This document shows positions 35,852 through 46,929 of a stretch of 64,000 bases of DNA, one piece after another. The position numbers were made by a program, and so were the translations under genes. The DNA comes from Odontesthes bonariensis (Eukaryota > Chordata > Actinopteri > Atheriniformes > Atherinopsidae). The stretch spans positions 39,280,797 through 39,344,796 of the forward strand of contig NC_134507.1 in the NCBI RefSeq assembly GCF_027942865.1. Reading direction: 5' to 3'. Numbering within the stretch: position 1 is the first letter of the stretch; every line of letters begins with the position of its first letter. The notes below the pieces were generated by a model. That model was not told the DNA's origin. It did no database searches and was given only the letters and a program-made list of their open reading frames with translations.

Positions 35852-36015
35852 ATACTTACCTGGCAGGGGAGATACCATGATCAAGAAGGTGGTTCACCCA
35901 GGACGAGGCTCAGCCATTGCACACCGGCTGTACTGACCCTTGCGAATTCCCCAAATGTGGGAATCTCGACTGCATAATTTCTGGTAGTGGGGGACTGCGT
36001 TCGCGCTCTCCCCTG
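35852..36015 (+). ncRNA. U1 snRNA, intact copy B
   Basis: 164 nt and essentially identical to copy A, 712 bases downstream. Upstream spacer differs by one base next to the start (CCAGCTC for CCAACTC). Confidence 0.95.
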
Positions 36016-36563
36016 ATTTGACTGTATAACGTGAATATCCCTGAGTAACTCTACCTTGGTTTTTGTCCTGGCGTTGCTGCTTTAACGACACCTTTCCATC
36101 TTTAAAACCCATGTTTTGCAAGGTTTGCTGAATGCTGCGGCAGGTCTGCACAGCTGATATGCAGCTGCGCAGTTGTCAGGTGAGGTCATACAGTGCAGTC
36201 ACCCCAGGCAGGTGGGCGTTGCCTTAGTGATGGCAACAACGAGATGAGAATACGGCAGCATTTCTGCACTGGAGATATTAAGCCGTGAGGTTTTGCCTCA
36301 ACTAAGAATTTTCCCAGTGTGGGTGGGTGTGGCTCTAGAGATGGGGAGAGTGGAAAAACTAAATCAATTTGTGCTCCAAGTTCCTTGGTTGTTGAAACAA
36401 GAACTGATCAGAAAGATGAAGAAAAGCCGGAGTGTTTTAATCTGCAAGCTTTTCAGATTCAGGTTAGCTGCTGGCATGGCACAGCAGACAGTAGAATTTG
36501 CTGCACCGTCCGGCCGAGTGAGGCACCTGGAAAAGAGGAGTCAGCCTCTGACAGTTCCAACTC

Positions 36564-36658
36564 ATACTTACCTGGCAGGGGAGATACCATGATCAAGAAG
36601 GTGGTTCACCCAGGACGAGGCTCAGCCATTGCACACCGGCTGTACTCACCCTTGCGAA
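36564..36658 (+). pseudogene. U1 snRNA, truncated copy C
   Basis: Matches U1 nucleotides 1 to about 95 (with ACTCACC for ACTGACC) and then switches to unrelated sequence at CTTGCGAAT. The Sm site and stem-loop IV are lost, so it cannot form a stable snRNP, although its PSE is intact. Confidence 0.9.
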
Positions 36659-37420
36659 TGGCGATCTGCTGAATAGGAGTGCAATTGACCCTGTGAGCCA
36701 TTGGCTTAGAGTTCATGTAGGTGCAATTAAGAATTGTGATGTCACTGACCTCAAGAGTAATTTGCATATGCCTTCCCCCAGGTCTTGTGGACCAGGAAGG
36801 ACCAGGAAGGACCAGGATATTACAGCACAAATGGCACACAATTTTATAGTTGCACCAAGCATAAGCCCCCTGCATCCATTTGCGCACAAAAGTCCCCTCC
36901 TGGCATGCTTTTGCATGGTTTTGTCATGTCAATCAACAGAATAAAGTGTTAAATGCATTTATTGTCATACTTTTGCTATATCTCAAGTGTGTGTATGAAC
37001 AAAAAGCTATTCAAAATTCATGCCATGTATTTTTTTTTGCTCCCTTTCTTTCAATAAAGTATTGTTGATTATCACTTACTCCTATGCCTCTTATGCTACT
37101 TCCCTAGAAGCCATTTATTTATATGGCCCTTATTTCTGATAACTAGGCTCTGTTATTGTTGAATCAATTGACAGACACTCCACGACTCATTGTGACTGTA
37201 GCACTGACCATTTTTATTCAGTACCACAGCAAACAGCATCCAAGGGCAATGTTGACACCAGAGGGTGCAGTGCCGAGGAACAACAAAAGGTGCTGCGTTA
37301 AAGGGCACTCAGAGAGGGCACAGAGGACCATGAATTGCATGGCATTGTGGAGCAATACAAAATGTAATGGCACAGTTTACAGAGCATAACAGAAGTGCAA
37401 CTTTAAAGGGCACAGTGCAG
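36659..37420. other. Non-coding stretch, no recognised gene
   Basis: No supported reading frame. A perfect octamer in reverse (ATTTGCAT) lies near 36770, and GGACCAGGAA is repeated three times at about 36790-36820. The part from about 37150 may belong to the 3' end of the mobile unit that contains the gene at 39165-42845. Confidence 0.4.
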
Positions 37421-38990
37421 AGAACAACCCCACATGAGGTAAATGAAACAGGGCAACAGTGCAGAGAACAACCCCACATGAAGTAAATGAAACAGGGCAA
37501 CAGTGCAGAGAACAACCCCACATAAAGTGAATGAAACAGGGCAACAGTGCAGAGAACAACAGTGGCGGCTCCTCCATAGGGGCGATTTGTGCGACGCACT
37601 ACCAAACACAGAGTTTTTTTTTTTTTTTTTTAATCTGGTTGCTAAGGTGGGACTGATCTGCTGCAGGCAAACTGGTTGTATATGTCATTGTCCAATCAGA
37701 TTAAGGTCGCGCCTGGTGTTGCTACGCCCATTTTGTGCGATTTCTGTCAGGGTCGAATTTGCACCAGGAAGCTCCCATTGACATGAATGGGACCTCGGTT
37801 TTTTTCAAAAATCCTGCTCCCAATGCATTTTCTATGAGGGTTTATGTGCTCGCACAAACGACGCACAACGTGCTTTCGTCATGTGTCTGTTGCGCGGGAC
37901 CATGAACATTCTACTTGTTGTTGTAACATTGTGGTTTTCAATAAAGAAAAAAAAAATAATAATTCTATGAAGAAGATGGCGAGTGTCGAGTGCAACAGTA
38001 CGGTAGTGTTTCTGACAGAAGTACCCTTTAGTCGTCGTACTAATGCGGAGAAGGAAGTTTGGAAGAATTTTGCAGGATTTTCGGGCTCGCCTTGCGAGGC
38101 AAAGATGAAACCCAGGGCTCCACCAACCCTGGTATTTTTCCAGGTAGTATTTGATGTAGCTAAATAACTTACCCTTTTGTGCTCAGTCATTGACTTGTAA
38201 TGATTTAAATCTTTTATATAATGTTGACAATGATAGCAGAATGTATAATGACACATTCATTGCTAATGGTGCAGTATTATATTTAAAAAAGAGAGAAATC
38301 TCACATAAGTAAGCTGCACTTATCCATGTTTGACAACTGGTTTTGCTTTTCTAAGTCATATTTTCCAAAACTTCAATAAACACTTGACTTGGATTTATAT
38401 GTTGTCATTTTAATTACATTCTTTAGAATGAAAATTGAATGAATCTTATCATTAAGAGCTTATTTACTTATTTACTTATTTCATAGAATCCTGGAACAAT
38501 ATGAGGAAAATAAATAAATAATGGTTAAGGTGTAATATTAACTGATTGGCAAATTATGCAAAAAATAACAAAACATTATTTAAAATTATTACAATAAATT
38601 ATGCTACCTAGACAAATATACCTCAGTCCTATGGACTTTTATGGTACTTATGGACATAACGGGGGAAATTGCAGTCATTTTGGTTATTTGGCAGACCAAA
38701 TAACCCCTCGACTCTGCGTTGTGTTTATTTAAGGAAGACAAGGAGTTTCTGGACGATTGGACATTTTATTTCCTGTGTGGGAACATAACAGGTTTGCATC
38801 AGTGCAATCGGTTCAGCTTCGCACAGCACACTCTGATGCAGCTTTCACAGACTGGAAATTGCACTACCTAAAAAAAATGTCAGGAGCCGCCACTGGAGAA
38901 CAACCCCACATTAAGTGAATGAAATAGGGCAACAGTGCAGAGAACAACCCCACATAAAGTGAATGAAATAGGGCAACATTGCAGAGAACA
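37421..38990. repeat. 44-bp minisatellite, split by a hAT element
   Basis: Repeats of GCAGAGAACAACCCCACAT plus GAAGTAAATGAAACAGGGCA-like sequence occur about three times at 37405-37559 and twice more at 38896-38990. The array resumes on the far side of the insertion in phase. Confidence 0.85.
37560..38895. mobile_element. Non-autonomous hAT element, 1336 bp
   Basis: Ends are CAGTGGCGGCTCCT and AGGAGCCGCCACTG, perfect inverted repeats, flanked by the 8-base duplication GAGAACAA (37552-37559 and 38896-38903), the hAT hallmark. A short open stretch near 37978-38167 may be a relic of coding sequence; no transposase domain is recognisable. Confidence 0.92.
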
Positions 38991-39393
38991 ACACACAGAA
39001 TGCAGAGCATGAATACAGCAACTATATACACTATTTACAAGGGGCCGACCGTTCACTCCTCCAGTCCGTCCACAACGGACATGAAGTGTTCAAAGTTTTT
39101 GAAAACTATGTCTTCCAGTCCTTTGGAGGGTGAACGGTGGATCTCAGGGCAATATGTCTTTTTTTTAATATTTTTTGTGTCCCTGGATTTTGTGCCCGCA
39201 AACTTTGCAGGCCGGGAGACGCTGCACCTTCACGCCCAGCTCAGTGGGGTGGTCTGCCAGCTTTCTCTTGTACAGAGTCGATCGGGACCACGACAACCCT
39301 GCCACAGCACTTTGTCCAGAGGGCGGCTTTACACCTGGCCTGATGGGCACAGACGCCGTGACCTGCGGGATGGAGGCCTGACCAGCAGGCTGT

Positions 39394-39715
39394 GTGGAGG
39401 AGGAGACGAGGGGCAGCAGAGGCGTGGTGATGGTGGACGGGGCAGAGCAGGAGACGAGGGGCAGCAGAGGCCTGGTGATGGTGGACGGGGCAGAGCAGGA
39501 GACGAGGGGCAGCAGAGGCGTGGTGATGGTGGACGGGGCAGAGCAGGAGACGAGGGGCAGCAGAGGCCTGGTGATGGTGGACGGGGCAGAGCAGGAGACG
39601 AGGGGCAGCAGAGGCCTGGTGATGGTGGACGGGGCAGAGCAGGAGACGAGGGGCAGCAGAGGCGTGGTGATGGTGGACGGGGCAGAGCAGGAGACGAGGG
39701 GCAGCACTGCAGGAG
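39394..39715 (-). repeat. Coding minisatellite (about 54 bp, 6 copies)
   Basis: Within the last exon of the DUF6729-type gene, tandem units encode LPLVSCSAPSTITRPL-like repeats. Units are nearly identical, alternating R and T at one codon. Length is a multiple of three, so copy number changes keep the frame. Confidence 0.9.
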
Positions 39716-41525
39716 GCCTGGTGATGGTGGAGGTGGTGGGGATTCTCCTCACCGGCAGACGGAGCAGCTGTGGAGGAGGCTGCGGCGTCTCCAGCAGCAG
39801 GTTGGTCCGACCCTTCAACACCTTGGTGCCGGCTGTGCTGGGCGTGGGGACGTACTCCATCACGGGGTAGTCGGGTGGAGGGAGGACGTCAGGCTGGCGC
39901 GGTGCAGGAGGCAGCTGCTCACAAGACACAGACGCGGCCTTTGAGGTCACAGCTGGCTGCCTGGTGGCGTGGAGGTTGACCAGCCTCTCCTGCTGGCGGA
40001 TGAAGTCTCTCACCGTCTTGGTGTTAATTTTGGGGAGAGGGATGCCCGCCTTGCACAGGACGGGGTCCTCTACCAAGACCCGGTGCTGGATCCTCTCATA
40101 GGCCTTGAGAATGTTGGCCTTCTCAGGGCTGGAGCGAGAGGCCTGTGGGCTGCGCAGCCACAGCAGCTTGACCAGCACGTACATCAGCCTGTTGTGCTGC
40201 GGGCTGATGTCCTGCTGAGCTGGCGCGTACCTCCTAGCCATCTTTACCCGCTGGACCACGGCGGCGTCAGCCAGGTCGTCCCTCTTGGTCCGACAATACA
40301 GCGTGTTGCCCCAGTGGGTGCGGTAGAGCTGGTGGTACCGCTGTGGCTGTTTGTCATGCTCCTCCACCGCATTCCAGGCATGAAGGACCCTGTTCCGCTC
40401 TGCTGTGCTGAGGAGCAGCTTCTGCTCTGTCAAGCCGACCTCCAGCAGCGCAGCACAGAAAGCCTCCAGGTTCTGGAACCCGGGCAGAGGACTGACACTG
40501 CAGACATCGTCCTGTAAAACACACACGCACGGACACACACAGAGAAAAGTAGGTAAGTTTCAATGTATACGATGTCTTGTTTTTTTTAGCGGGTCACATG
40601 TATCGCTGTATTCTCTTCTATCAGTATGTATTGGACTCACAAAGGCAGGAGGGTTGACCGAAGCAGTCTCGCTGCTGGTCAGTCTGATGTGGGGCTCCAC
40701 ATCAGTACGGTCCTCCTCGCTCTGGTACGCCTCGTCGGCGTCTGGGTCGACCTCCCCAGGCTGAACGACCTCCTCCTCCGGCCCAGGACCGTCGCTGACG
40801 ATGCCCTCCAGCGAGAACGCCTCCCCCGTGCTTTGGCTGAAGAGGTACTCCAGCCCGAGCAGCTCATCGGACCGGACATCAGCCGGGGCCCGGAAGTTCC
40901 GCTCCACTGGCTCGCCCAACAGCTGCTGGCAGCGGGAGTTCAGGCGGTCAATGAGCGGCGCAGAGTACACCCGGTGGTGCCGCCCTCCGCCCCCAAACAC
41001 CGCGTCTGAGCTGCGGTCAGCGTTCCACCTGGCGATGCCGCTTATCAGGTAAACCTGATAAGGCCGCGCCGCACAGTGGGGACCTGAACATCACAACAAA
41101 CAGGTATTATCAGTACCTCAGTTATCATGTGATAAACGTGGTTTTTTTTTTTGGTATTTTTCCCCCTTAGATTACCTGGAATCATGTGGGGCAAAGATTT
41201 ATGGAACCCCTCCAGGCTGTTGCTCCCACGCAGGCCCTTATAATATGGGACGTCCACACCGTTGATGGTGGTGGTGCGGGCGACACGATACATGACCATG
41301 CCTGGGGGGTCCTGGATGCACTCCAGGTGTCGCTGCTGGGCTGCCCACATCTCATCAATGGCCGCTGTAAACACACACACACACATGTTGAGCTGTAGTC
41401 ATTTTGCATTTGCATTTTGTAGTTATACAGATTTATAACTACAGTAATGCAATCGTGTCAGCCTCTGTGCTTTTTTCCCCTCTATAACTTGTAAACTAAA
41501 CAACTGGTTATACTATACAGGCAGG

Positions 41526-41527
<2 letters not shown>

Positions 41528-41577
<50 letters not shown>
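41528..41577. repeat. (GT)n microsatellite
   Basis: About 24 GT units in the intron between exons 2 and 3 of the minus-strand gene. Confidence 0.95.
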
Positions 41578-41578
<1 letters not shown>

Positions 41579-42850
41579 GTGTTTTTTTTCTTACCAGGGG
41601 ACTTGAAGAGGCTGACGCCGCTCTCATCCAGCCCTGCTGGACCCTTCAGGTCCTCGATGAGGAGGTGGACCAGGCGAAACGTCTCCTGGGCCCCGAGGGT
41701 GACGCGCCGGACATGGTGCTTCAGCTGGTCCCGGGAGACGTACCGCCGGACCACGTCCTCGTCACTCACCACCTCCATGGTGGCCGGGTCTCTGGCCCTG
41801 ATGGCAGCGATGAGGAGCTGGAGGTCCTCACGGTTGTAGGCCAGCACCGCCCCAACCAGCGCGGATTTAAAGGGGCCGTATTTGGAGTGAGCCTCCGTTC
41901 TTAGAGCGGCGTCAAAGCGGTGGAGCCAGTGGAAAATGTCCAGCCTCACCACCATCCCCTCGTCCACCCAGGACTGGAACATGATCTCCACCGCGGTCGG
42001 ACCCTGTGCTTTGCAGCAGCCGCGGTCGATGTAGAGGATCTGGGGGACGGGCTGGTTTGCGAGGCGGAACCTCTCCATCACCCCACGACACATGGGCCCC
42101 AGCTTCTCCACCGACTCCTCGCAGGTGAGCACAAAGCTGACGATCTGGGAGAGCTCGTTGCCGATGCTGGTGAACCACTCAGCCGAGCCCTTGCCCTCCC
42201 CAGACAGCTTCTTCACCACCTACAACAAAACAAACAAACAAATACAGTTTAGCTTTGCATAATGTGGTGTTTCCCTGTGAGTACTTGTATGCAACACACT
42301 TTTGGCTAACTTGCCTTCTTCGTGGAGTCCATTTTCAGCACTTTGCCGAACGTGGACAGGATCTAGCTCCGGTAATCCTGCACGTTGTCCGCCTCGGCCA
42401 GGAGGAAGGCGTGGCGCAGGAGCCGGGCGCAGGGAACCGCTCTCGGAGGGGGCGGTGCCTGGAACTCCCTGTGGCCCAGCGCAGAGACGATGCCTCTGGG
42501 TTCCACCAGGGCCATGAGGAGTGTGGTGTAGAGGTCCTTCCTCTCGTGGTAGTCCTCCAGGTGGTTCTCCTGCACCTGCCGCCACACCTTGACCATCGTG
42601 TTACCCTCCGTTCTGTCACGCAGGAGGCGAATGATGGTCTTGTCCACCCCTCGCCTGGCAGTCAGTATGGCGGGAAACCTGGCCCGATGTGCCTCGCTCA
42701 GCTGCCGGAGGATGGCGTCATCCCACGCCAGCCACCGACCCATGGGTCCGCTCTCTCCACCTCTGGCAGCCTTGAGACACGGCCCGCACGACAACACCTC
42801 TGTCGCCAGGGTGTACCAGCCCAACACATCACAGATGTGACGTACCTAAA

Positions 42851-42852
42851 AC

Positions 42853-42883
<31 letters not shown>
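42851..42883. repeat. (AG)n microsatellite
   Basis: AG-rich run with two AAAG interruptions just upstream of the first visible exon of the minus-strand gene; on that strand it is a CT tract and serves as the polypyrimidine tract. Confidence 0.9.
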
Positions 42884-43067
42884 ATCACAGGTCAATCACA
42901 GGTTGCAGATATGCAACAAGCTTTTTATTTATTTACATTATTTATTTACATTACATTTTTTGCATTTTATGTGTGCTTCCCTTTTTCACAACAAAGATCT
43001 GTGAAATCTTTTTGATTTGTTGTTGAATGGAAAGTTTATGATGGTTGCGTTCCGCACTTTGTATTAA

Positions 43068-43121
43068 AGGGGAACTCCGGGGCATTTGAAGCGTGTTTCC
43101 ATTGCTAGGGGTTGTCAAATA
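43068..43121. mobile_element. Fragment of a TTAA-type MITE
   Basis: TTAAAGGGGAACTCCGGGGC and the next 35 bases recur at 44387-44440. The terminal sequence resembles piggyBac-like MITEs of fish; the other end is missing. Confidence 0.6.
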
Positions 43122-43686
43122 CTGGCCTTTAACAGTGCAGAATCTTCCCAACCATATACATATATCTTCTGCGTTCACCATTTCATTGAACATTCTGACA
43201 ATTACTGTCTTCAGAGTATTGTCAGTAAGTTTCTCAACAGTAAACGCAGAAAACTGGGCTTGCACATTACCAAATCTCATCCAAAACTCCTGCAGCAAAG
43301 CTGCAGTGCGAAAACTTACATCGAAGCCTTTGTTAAAAGGCAATGACAGGATGCAATTCAAATCGTCTGGCTTGAAGTTCAATATGTTTTGAATTAGCTT
43401 CCGAGAGAAGTCCAATCTGGACATCTCTATAAGCTTTCGTTCTTTTTCTTTAAATAAAAATCTAGCGCTGTGGTGCCTCCTCATGCCAGCATAGTTTGCC
43501 GACATGATGGAGGCACCACAAACAGTTTTTAAATAAAATGCTTAAAAGAACAATAATAAATATCACACTAAAACCCAATAAGAGAGTAAAAAGTGGATAA
43601 AAAGGTACTAAAAATGGATACTTACCTTCCTCTAAAAAAACGGAACACCGACACCGACCCTGTTTCAGCTGAAACTCGTTCAAAAA
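43122..43686 (-). mobile_element. Tx1 LINE fragment (5' UTR and start of ORF1)
   Basis: Matches the U2-targeting LINE from part of the 5' UTR through ORF1 residue about 127 (FCTVKGQ). Both ends are truncated. It lies upstream of the DUF6729-type gene, where that gene's earlier exons would be expected. Confidence 0.88.
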
Positions 43687-44270
43687 TAGTGATGTTACCT
43701 CCAACACCGAAGCTCCGAAGCACGCTTCAAACTCGACAGGGTAGTTATAGTGAAGCAGTGGGCCGGAGCTTGCTTCATGTGACGTCACTGATGACGTTTG
43801 AACCACTTCACTGCTTCATTCAGACCGAGTCAGCTGACTGCTTCGAGTTGATGTGCGGAGCTTTGAACATTTGCCGCGATTCAGTGTATTCAAGATGGCT
43901 GAAGCCCCGGTTCATGTCCCCGTTCTACACGTATTATACGTTACGAACAGCTCACGTTTTTTGATATTCGGAGTTTTGGATTATTCTCTCATGGAGCAAG
44001 GAAACGTTCTAAAGTGTGGGAATATTTCCACCTAAACAGTTCCTTCAGCACACCATCCTCCTCTGTTCCCTGTGACAGAGTATTTTCCAAAGCTGGAGAA
44101 ATTGACTAAAAAAAAAGAAGAAACCGTTTGAGTCCTTCTACGGTGCAAAAACTACTTTTCTTTAATTAAAACACCTGAAGTAACACAAGCACCCTCTTTA
44201 TTACACCAAGCACACTCCCAAAGAAAATATGAATGACAAACCAAAAATGTTCACATTGTTTTTAAATTAT
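43687..44270. other. Unassigned repeat-like sequence
   Basis: No gene seen. The part at 43700-43850 is rich in GAAGC/GCTTC motifs and palindromes (CACTGATGACGTTTGAACC) like a non-autonomous DNA element, but I could not find matching termini. Confidence 0.3.
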
Positions 44271-44272
44271 TA

Positions 44273-44343
44273 TTCCATCCATCCATCCATCCATCCATCC
44301 ATCCATCCATCCATCCATCCATCCATCCATCCATCCATCCATC
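44273..44343. repeat. (ATCC)n microsatellite with a LINE 3' tail
   Basis: About 17 CCAT repeats, followed by CATCTTCCGCTTCTCCGGGG and GGGTCGCGGGGGCAGCAG. That sequence is the usual 3' end of a common teleost L2-type LINE, whose tail is this tetranucleotide. Confidence 0.75.
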
Positions 44344-44867
44344 ATCTTCCGCTTCTCCGGGGATCGGGTCGCGGGGGCAGCAGCTTAAAGGGGAACTCCG
44401 GGGCATTTGAAGCGTGTTTCCATTGCTAGGGGTTGACAAATAGTGATAGTAGGACACAGAGAGGTGCGTATCTGCGCTCCCTGTGTGAAGATCGCTCTGT
44501 CCGCACAGCGTGTCATGCGAGGCTAATACGTGGTGGCTAAGGGGCAAGCGCTAACCCTTCCACGTAAAACAACAACTTGCACACTGCAGAAACGTCACAC
44601 CACTTTATAACCCATCCGACAATAAAGTCACAAGCCTTACCATCAAAACCATTTGCATGGTTCTCACATTACTGGCATGGGGACGTTACAAAACAACTTT
44701 ATAAACAGCATGTAACTCACCGGCTGGTTGTAGGCTCGCGCATGTGAAAGCCCAAAAGAGTCGATGGAGAATAATCCCATATACAAAACAATTATATTCT
44801 CTAGAAAAACTGCGTTCAAGTATTTAAAACATTAGAAGAATATTACTGGGTATGTATTGTTGTAATG

Positions 44868-44893
44868 TCTTAGCCAAAAGGCCGAGAAGCGAT
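44868..44893 (-). pseudogene. U2 snRNA 5' fragment (nt 1-26) with unknown sequence attached
   Basis: Once again U2 stops exactly after GGCTAAGA. The following minus-strand sequence (CATTACAACAATACATACCC) is not the 5' end of the LINE at 18250 or 52172. See the findings. Confidence 0.85.
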
Positions 44894-45188
44894 AACCATC
44901 CACTGTTTCACGTCCGAGCGCCCTTCCTGGCACAATGCGCACTTGTGGCGGTGCTCTTTTTTTGCCTACAAAGCGTCACTTTGCACCTCCGCCCACCCGC
45001 TGCAGTGAGCACTCTTCAGCCGTTTCAGATGGTACAACTTTGCACTCCCGCCCGCTCCACTGAGCACCATTAAAACAACAATTTAGCGCTCCAGCTTTGA
45101 ACATGGGCACGGTCTCAACAAATAAGGTGACTCTACTCCAAGAAATCACTTGGCACAGCAAGAAGATTTCCTTTGCACAGACAGAATG

Positions 45189-45307
45189 GGCTTCACCCGC
45201 AAAGGTAAAGCCTTCCAAAAATAGAAACAACTCATTAATGCTGCTCTCCACGGAAGTCTTTAGTAAAAGGCGAAAGACTTGTACGTCATGAAGAGAAATC
45301 AGAGTAC
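45189..45307 (-). ncRNA. U5 snRNA, right-arm copy
   Basis: Reverse complement carries the U5 loop TTTCGCCTTTTACTAAAG, the Sm site and the 3' stem. It has small changes near the 5' end (CTGATTTCTC for CTGGTTTCTC; CATGACG for CATAACG). Stem I may be slightly weakened; function uncertain. Confidence 0.85.
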
Positions 45308-45614
45308 GAGTATTTGACACTGCGGGAGCAGTGCATCAGGCTAGTTGGCATAGCCACCTTCCCCACGGTGAGCTTTGCTTGGTTGAGACGCTCGCTCCTC
45401 GGCCGACCAGGTAGGAACAATCGGGCCCTATTCAATGGCTGCTTTGTCTTTTACTCTGTGCAAAAGACTAGGGGTCTTGAGGCTTTGTTCTGACCGCTCA
45501 TTGGGTGTAGAGGTTTTTTTCAAGCAATTCTCCCAGTCGGCCCAATCCCAGAGCCATCTCAAAGTGGAGTTCACTTTCACTCTCTTTTCGCAGACTAAAA
45601 GCCAGAGTTTTATC

Positions 45615-45692
45615 TCAGAAGCTAAGCAGAGTTGGGCCTGGTTAGTACTTGGATGGGGAGACCGCCTGGGAATACCAGGTGCTGTAAGCCTT
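45615..45692 (+). pseudogene. 5S rRNA 3'-half fragment, right arm
   Basis: Same truncated 5S as at 15730, with one T for C (GAGTTGGGCC) and one extra G (GGATGGGGAG). Confidence 0.9.
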
Positions 45693-45910
45693 TTGGCTTC
45701 TCCAGGCGCATGCAGTTTGACTGCGTCAAATGCAAAGGCAGTCCCTGTTTGACGTTTTGGAACTGCTGCTTTGTCAGGACAAAGTTAAATGTATGAGGAT
45801 CAAAGGCAACCATGACCTGGGACACCTTAGCAGATCCAGGATCAGCAAGATGGATCACAGGGTGATCAACAGATGTTTCAACAAAAGACATGCAGAGAGA
45901 AGAGAGAAAA

Positions 45911-46030
45911 ATGCTTACAGCACCTGGTATTCCCAAGCGGTCTCCCATCCAAGTACTAACCAGGCCCGACCCTGCTTGGCTTCCGAGTTCGGACGAGATC
46001 GGGCGTGTTCAGGGCGGTGTGGCCGTAAGC
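45911..46030 (-). rRNA. 5S rRNA, right-arm copy
   Basis: Full-length 5S gene in reverse, GCTTACGGCCACACCGCCC to GGTGCTGTAAGC, with the T run beyond. Matches left-arm copy 2 by eye. Confidence 0.95.
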
Positions 46031-46398
46031 CACAGTCCTCGTGACAAATATGTGTGACATAGGTGCTGGAACCATACGTTTCCCCTATTTTACCAGAGAG
46101 TTGGCTTGAGAGGCTGATGTTGAGCCTGCACGTCGACTTCCCTGATGTGATTGTTCTCTGCAGCTGAAAATGGGACTCTCAGATAACTTAGTGTGTGTCT
46201 GTCAAGCTCCTCTGTTCTCTGTGTGTAGTTTGGTGTTCATGGTCATACAGAGAAACCAGGGAAGCTCAATCCCACGACGTGCTCATAAACTGCGTCTTTT
46301 CTAAAGATTATAGTTCCATTTTAGAAGTCAGAATACAACGGCTCCCTGAAACTACCACCATGTACCGCTGGTTTTGTTATTTCACAAGAGTTGGGAAG

Positions 46399-46548
46399 AG
46401 TGCACCGTTCCCGGCGGCACTGCAGTACCGGGACGATGCGTGGAGTGAACGGAGCAAGCCCCTTTTTCAACCCCTGTGCCTAAAAATCCATTTAATATGT
46501 AGTCCTCATATAGAGGACGTATCAGATATTAAACTGATAAGAACAGAT
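46399..46548 (-). pseudogene. U2 snRNA 3' part (from about nt 38), downstream of LINE
   Basis: Begins at ATCTGTTCTTATCAG on the minus strand and continues to GAACGGTGCACT. With 52198-52173 (nucleotides 1-26) it makes one U2 gene missing about nucleotides 27-37, which include most of the branch-point pairing GUAGUA. A few other bases differ from the left copies. Confidence 0.92.
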
Positions 46549-46929
46549 TTTTTTTCTTTTGAAAAAATTTATTGACACTAATACATCACATTTTCATAAA
46601 AACTTCATATTTAAGACATATGTTTTACCTATGAATAAAAACATCAATAAATAAGTGTAATCTGTATAACCACATTTAAAACAACAACAATAAAACAAGT
46701 TTTCCATGGGATATTACAGATAAGGTCAATGTTGTCTAAGGTAAAAGTTACATGTGAAGTAGTTCTCATGCGAGTAGCAGTTTGTATTGAGTGTCTTTAA
46801 AAAGGAGTGCATTAGTTAAAATGCTCTCTTCCAAGTCCATTTTTTGTGCAGGAGCGCAGTGAGTCCCTACCCAGGGAAACTCATTTCGCTCCCCCAAACA
46901 GTAGGTCTCTCGGGATCCTGTCGTGGTGC

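Larger units (their letters stand above)
34883..36658 (+). repeat. U1 tandem array, unit about 712 bp
   Basis: Two full units and a truncated third. Each has an upstream region (GATGGGGAGAGTGGAAAAAC), a PSE, U1, and a GC-rich spacer. Before the LTR insertion it was continuous with the unit at 26013-26509; the distance between the first two U1 starts, less the insertion, is about 694. Confidence 0.9.
39165..42845 (-). pseudogene. Transposase-like gene of the DUF6729 type, 5 exons, one stop codon, 5' end missing
   Basis: Exons 42845-42315, 42219-41595, 41364-41176, 41083-40641 and 40511-39165 splice in phase to about 1044 codons. The first intron uses a GC donor (AAG/GCAAGT); the rest are GT-AG. 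An acid triad typical of DDE enzymes is visible: KMDSTKK, LYIDRGCC and SLEGFH. The opening ICDVLGWYTLATEVLSCGPC matches my memory of the DUF6729 proteins repeated in fish and invertebrates; that label is from memory. One TAG at 42363-42365 lies where NVQDYRS meets ILSTFG. Exons upstream of 42845 are absent, the region being replaced by LINE debris. A Cys motif (CKVCGHKIQGH) ends the protein. Host or transposon gene is undecided. Confidence 0.75.

Noticed and set aside
36750-36790. Perfect octamer (ATTTGCAT) as a snRNA enhancer
   Set aside because: No PSE or snRNA follows at the right distance, so a single 8-base match is not enough.
39394-39944. Gly/Arg-rich plus-strand frames
   Set aside because: Shadows of the coding minisatellite on the minus strand.
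41528-41904. Frames rich in Cys-Val repeats
   Set aside because: Produced by the (GT)n microsatellite in an intron.
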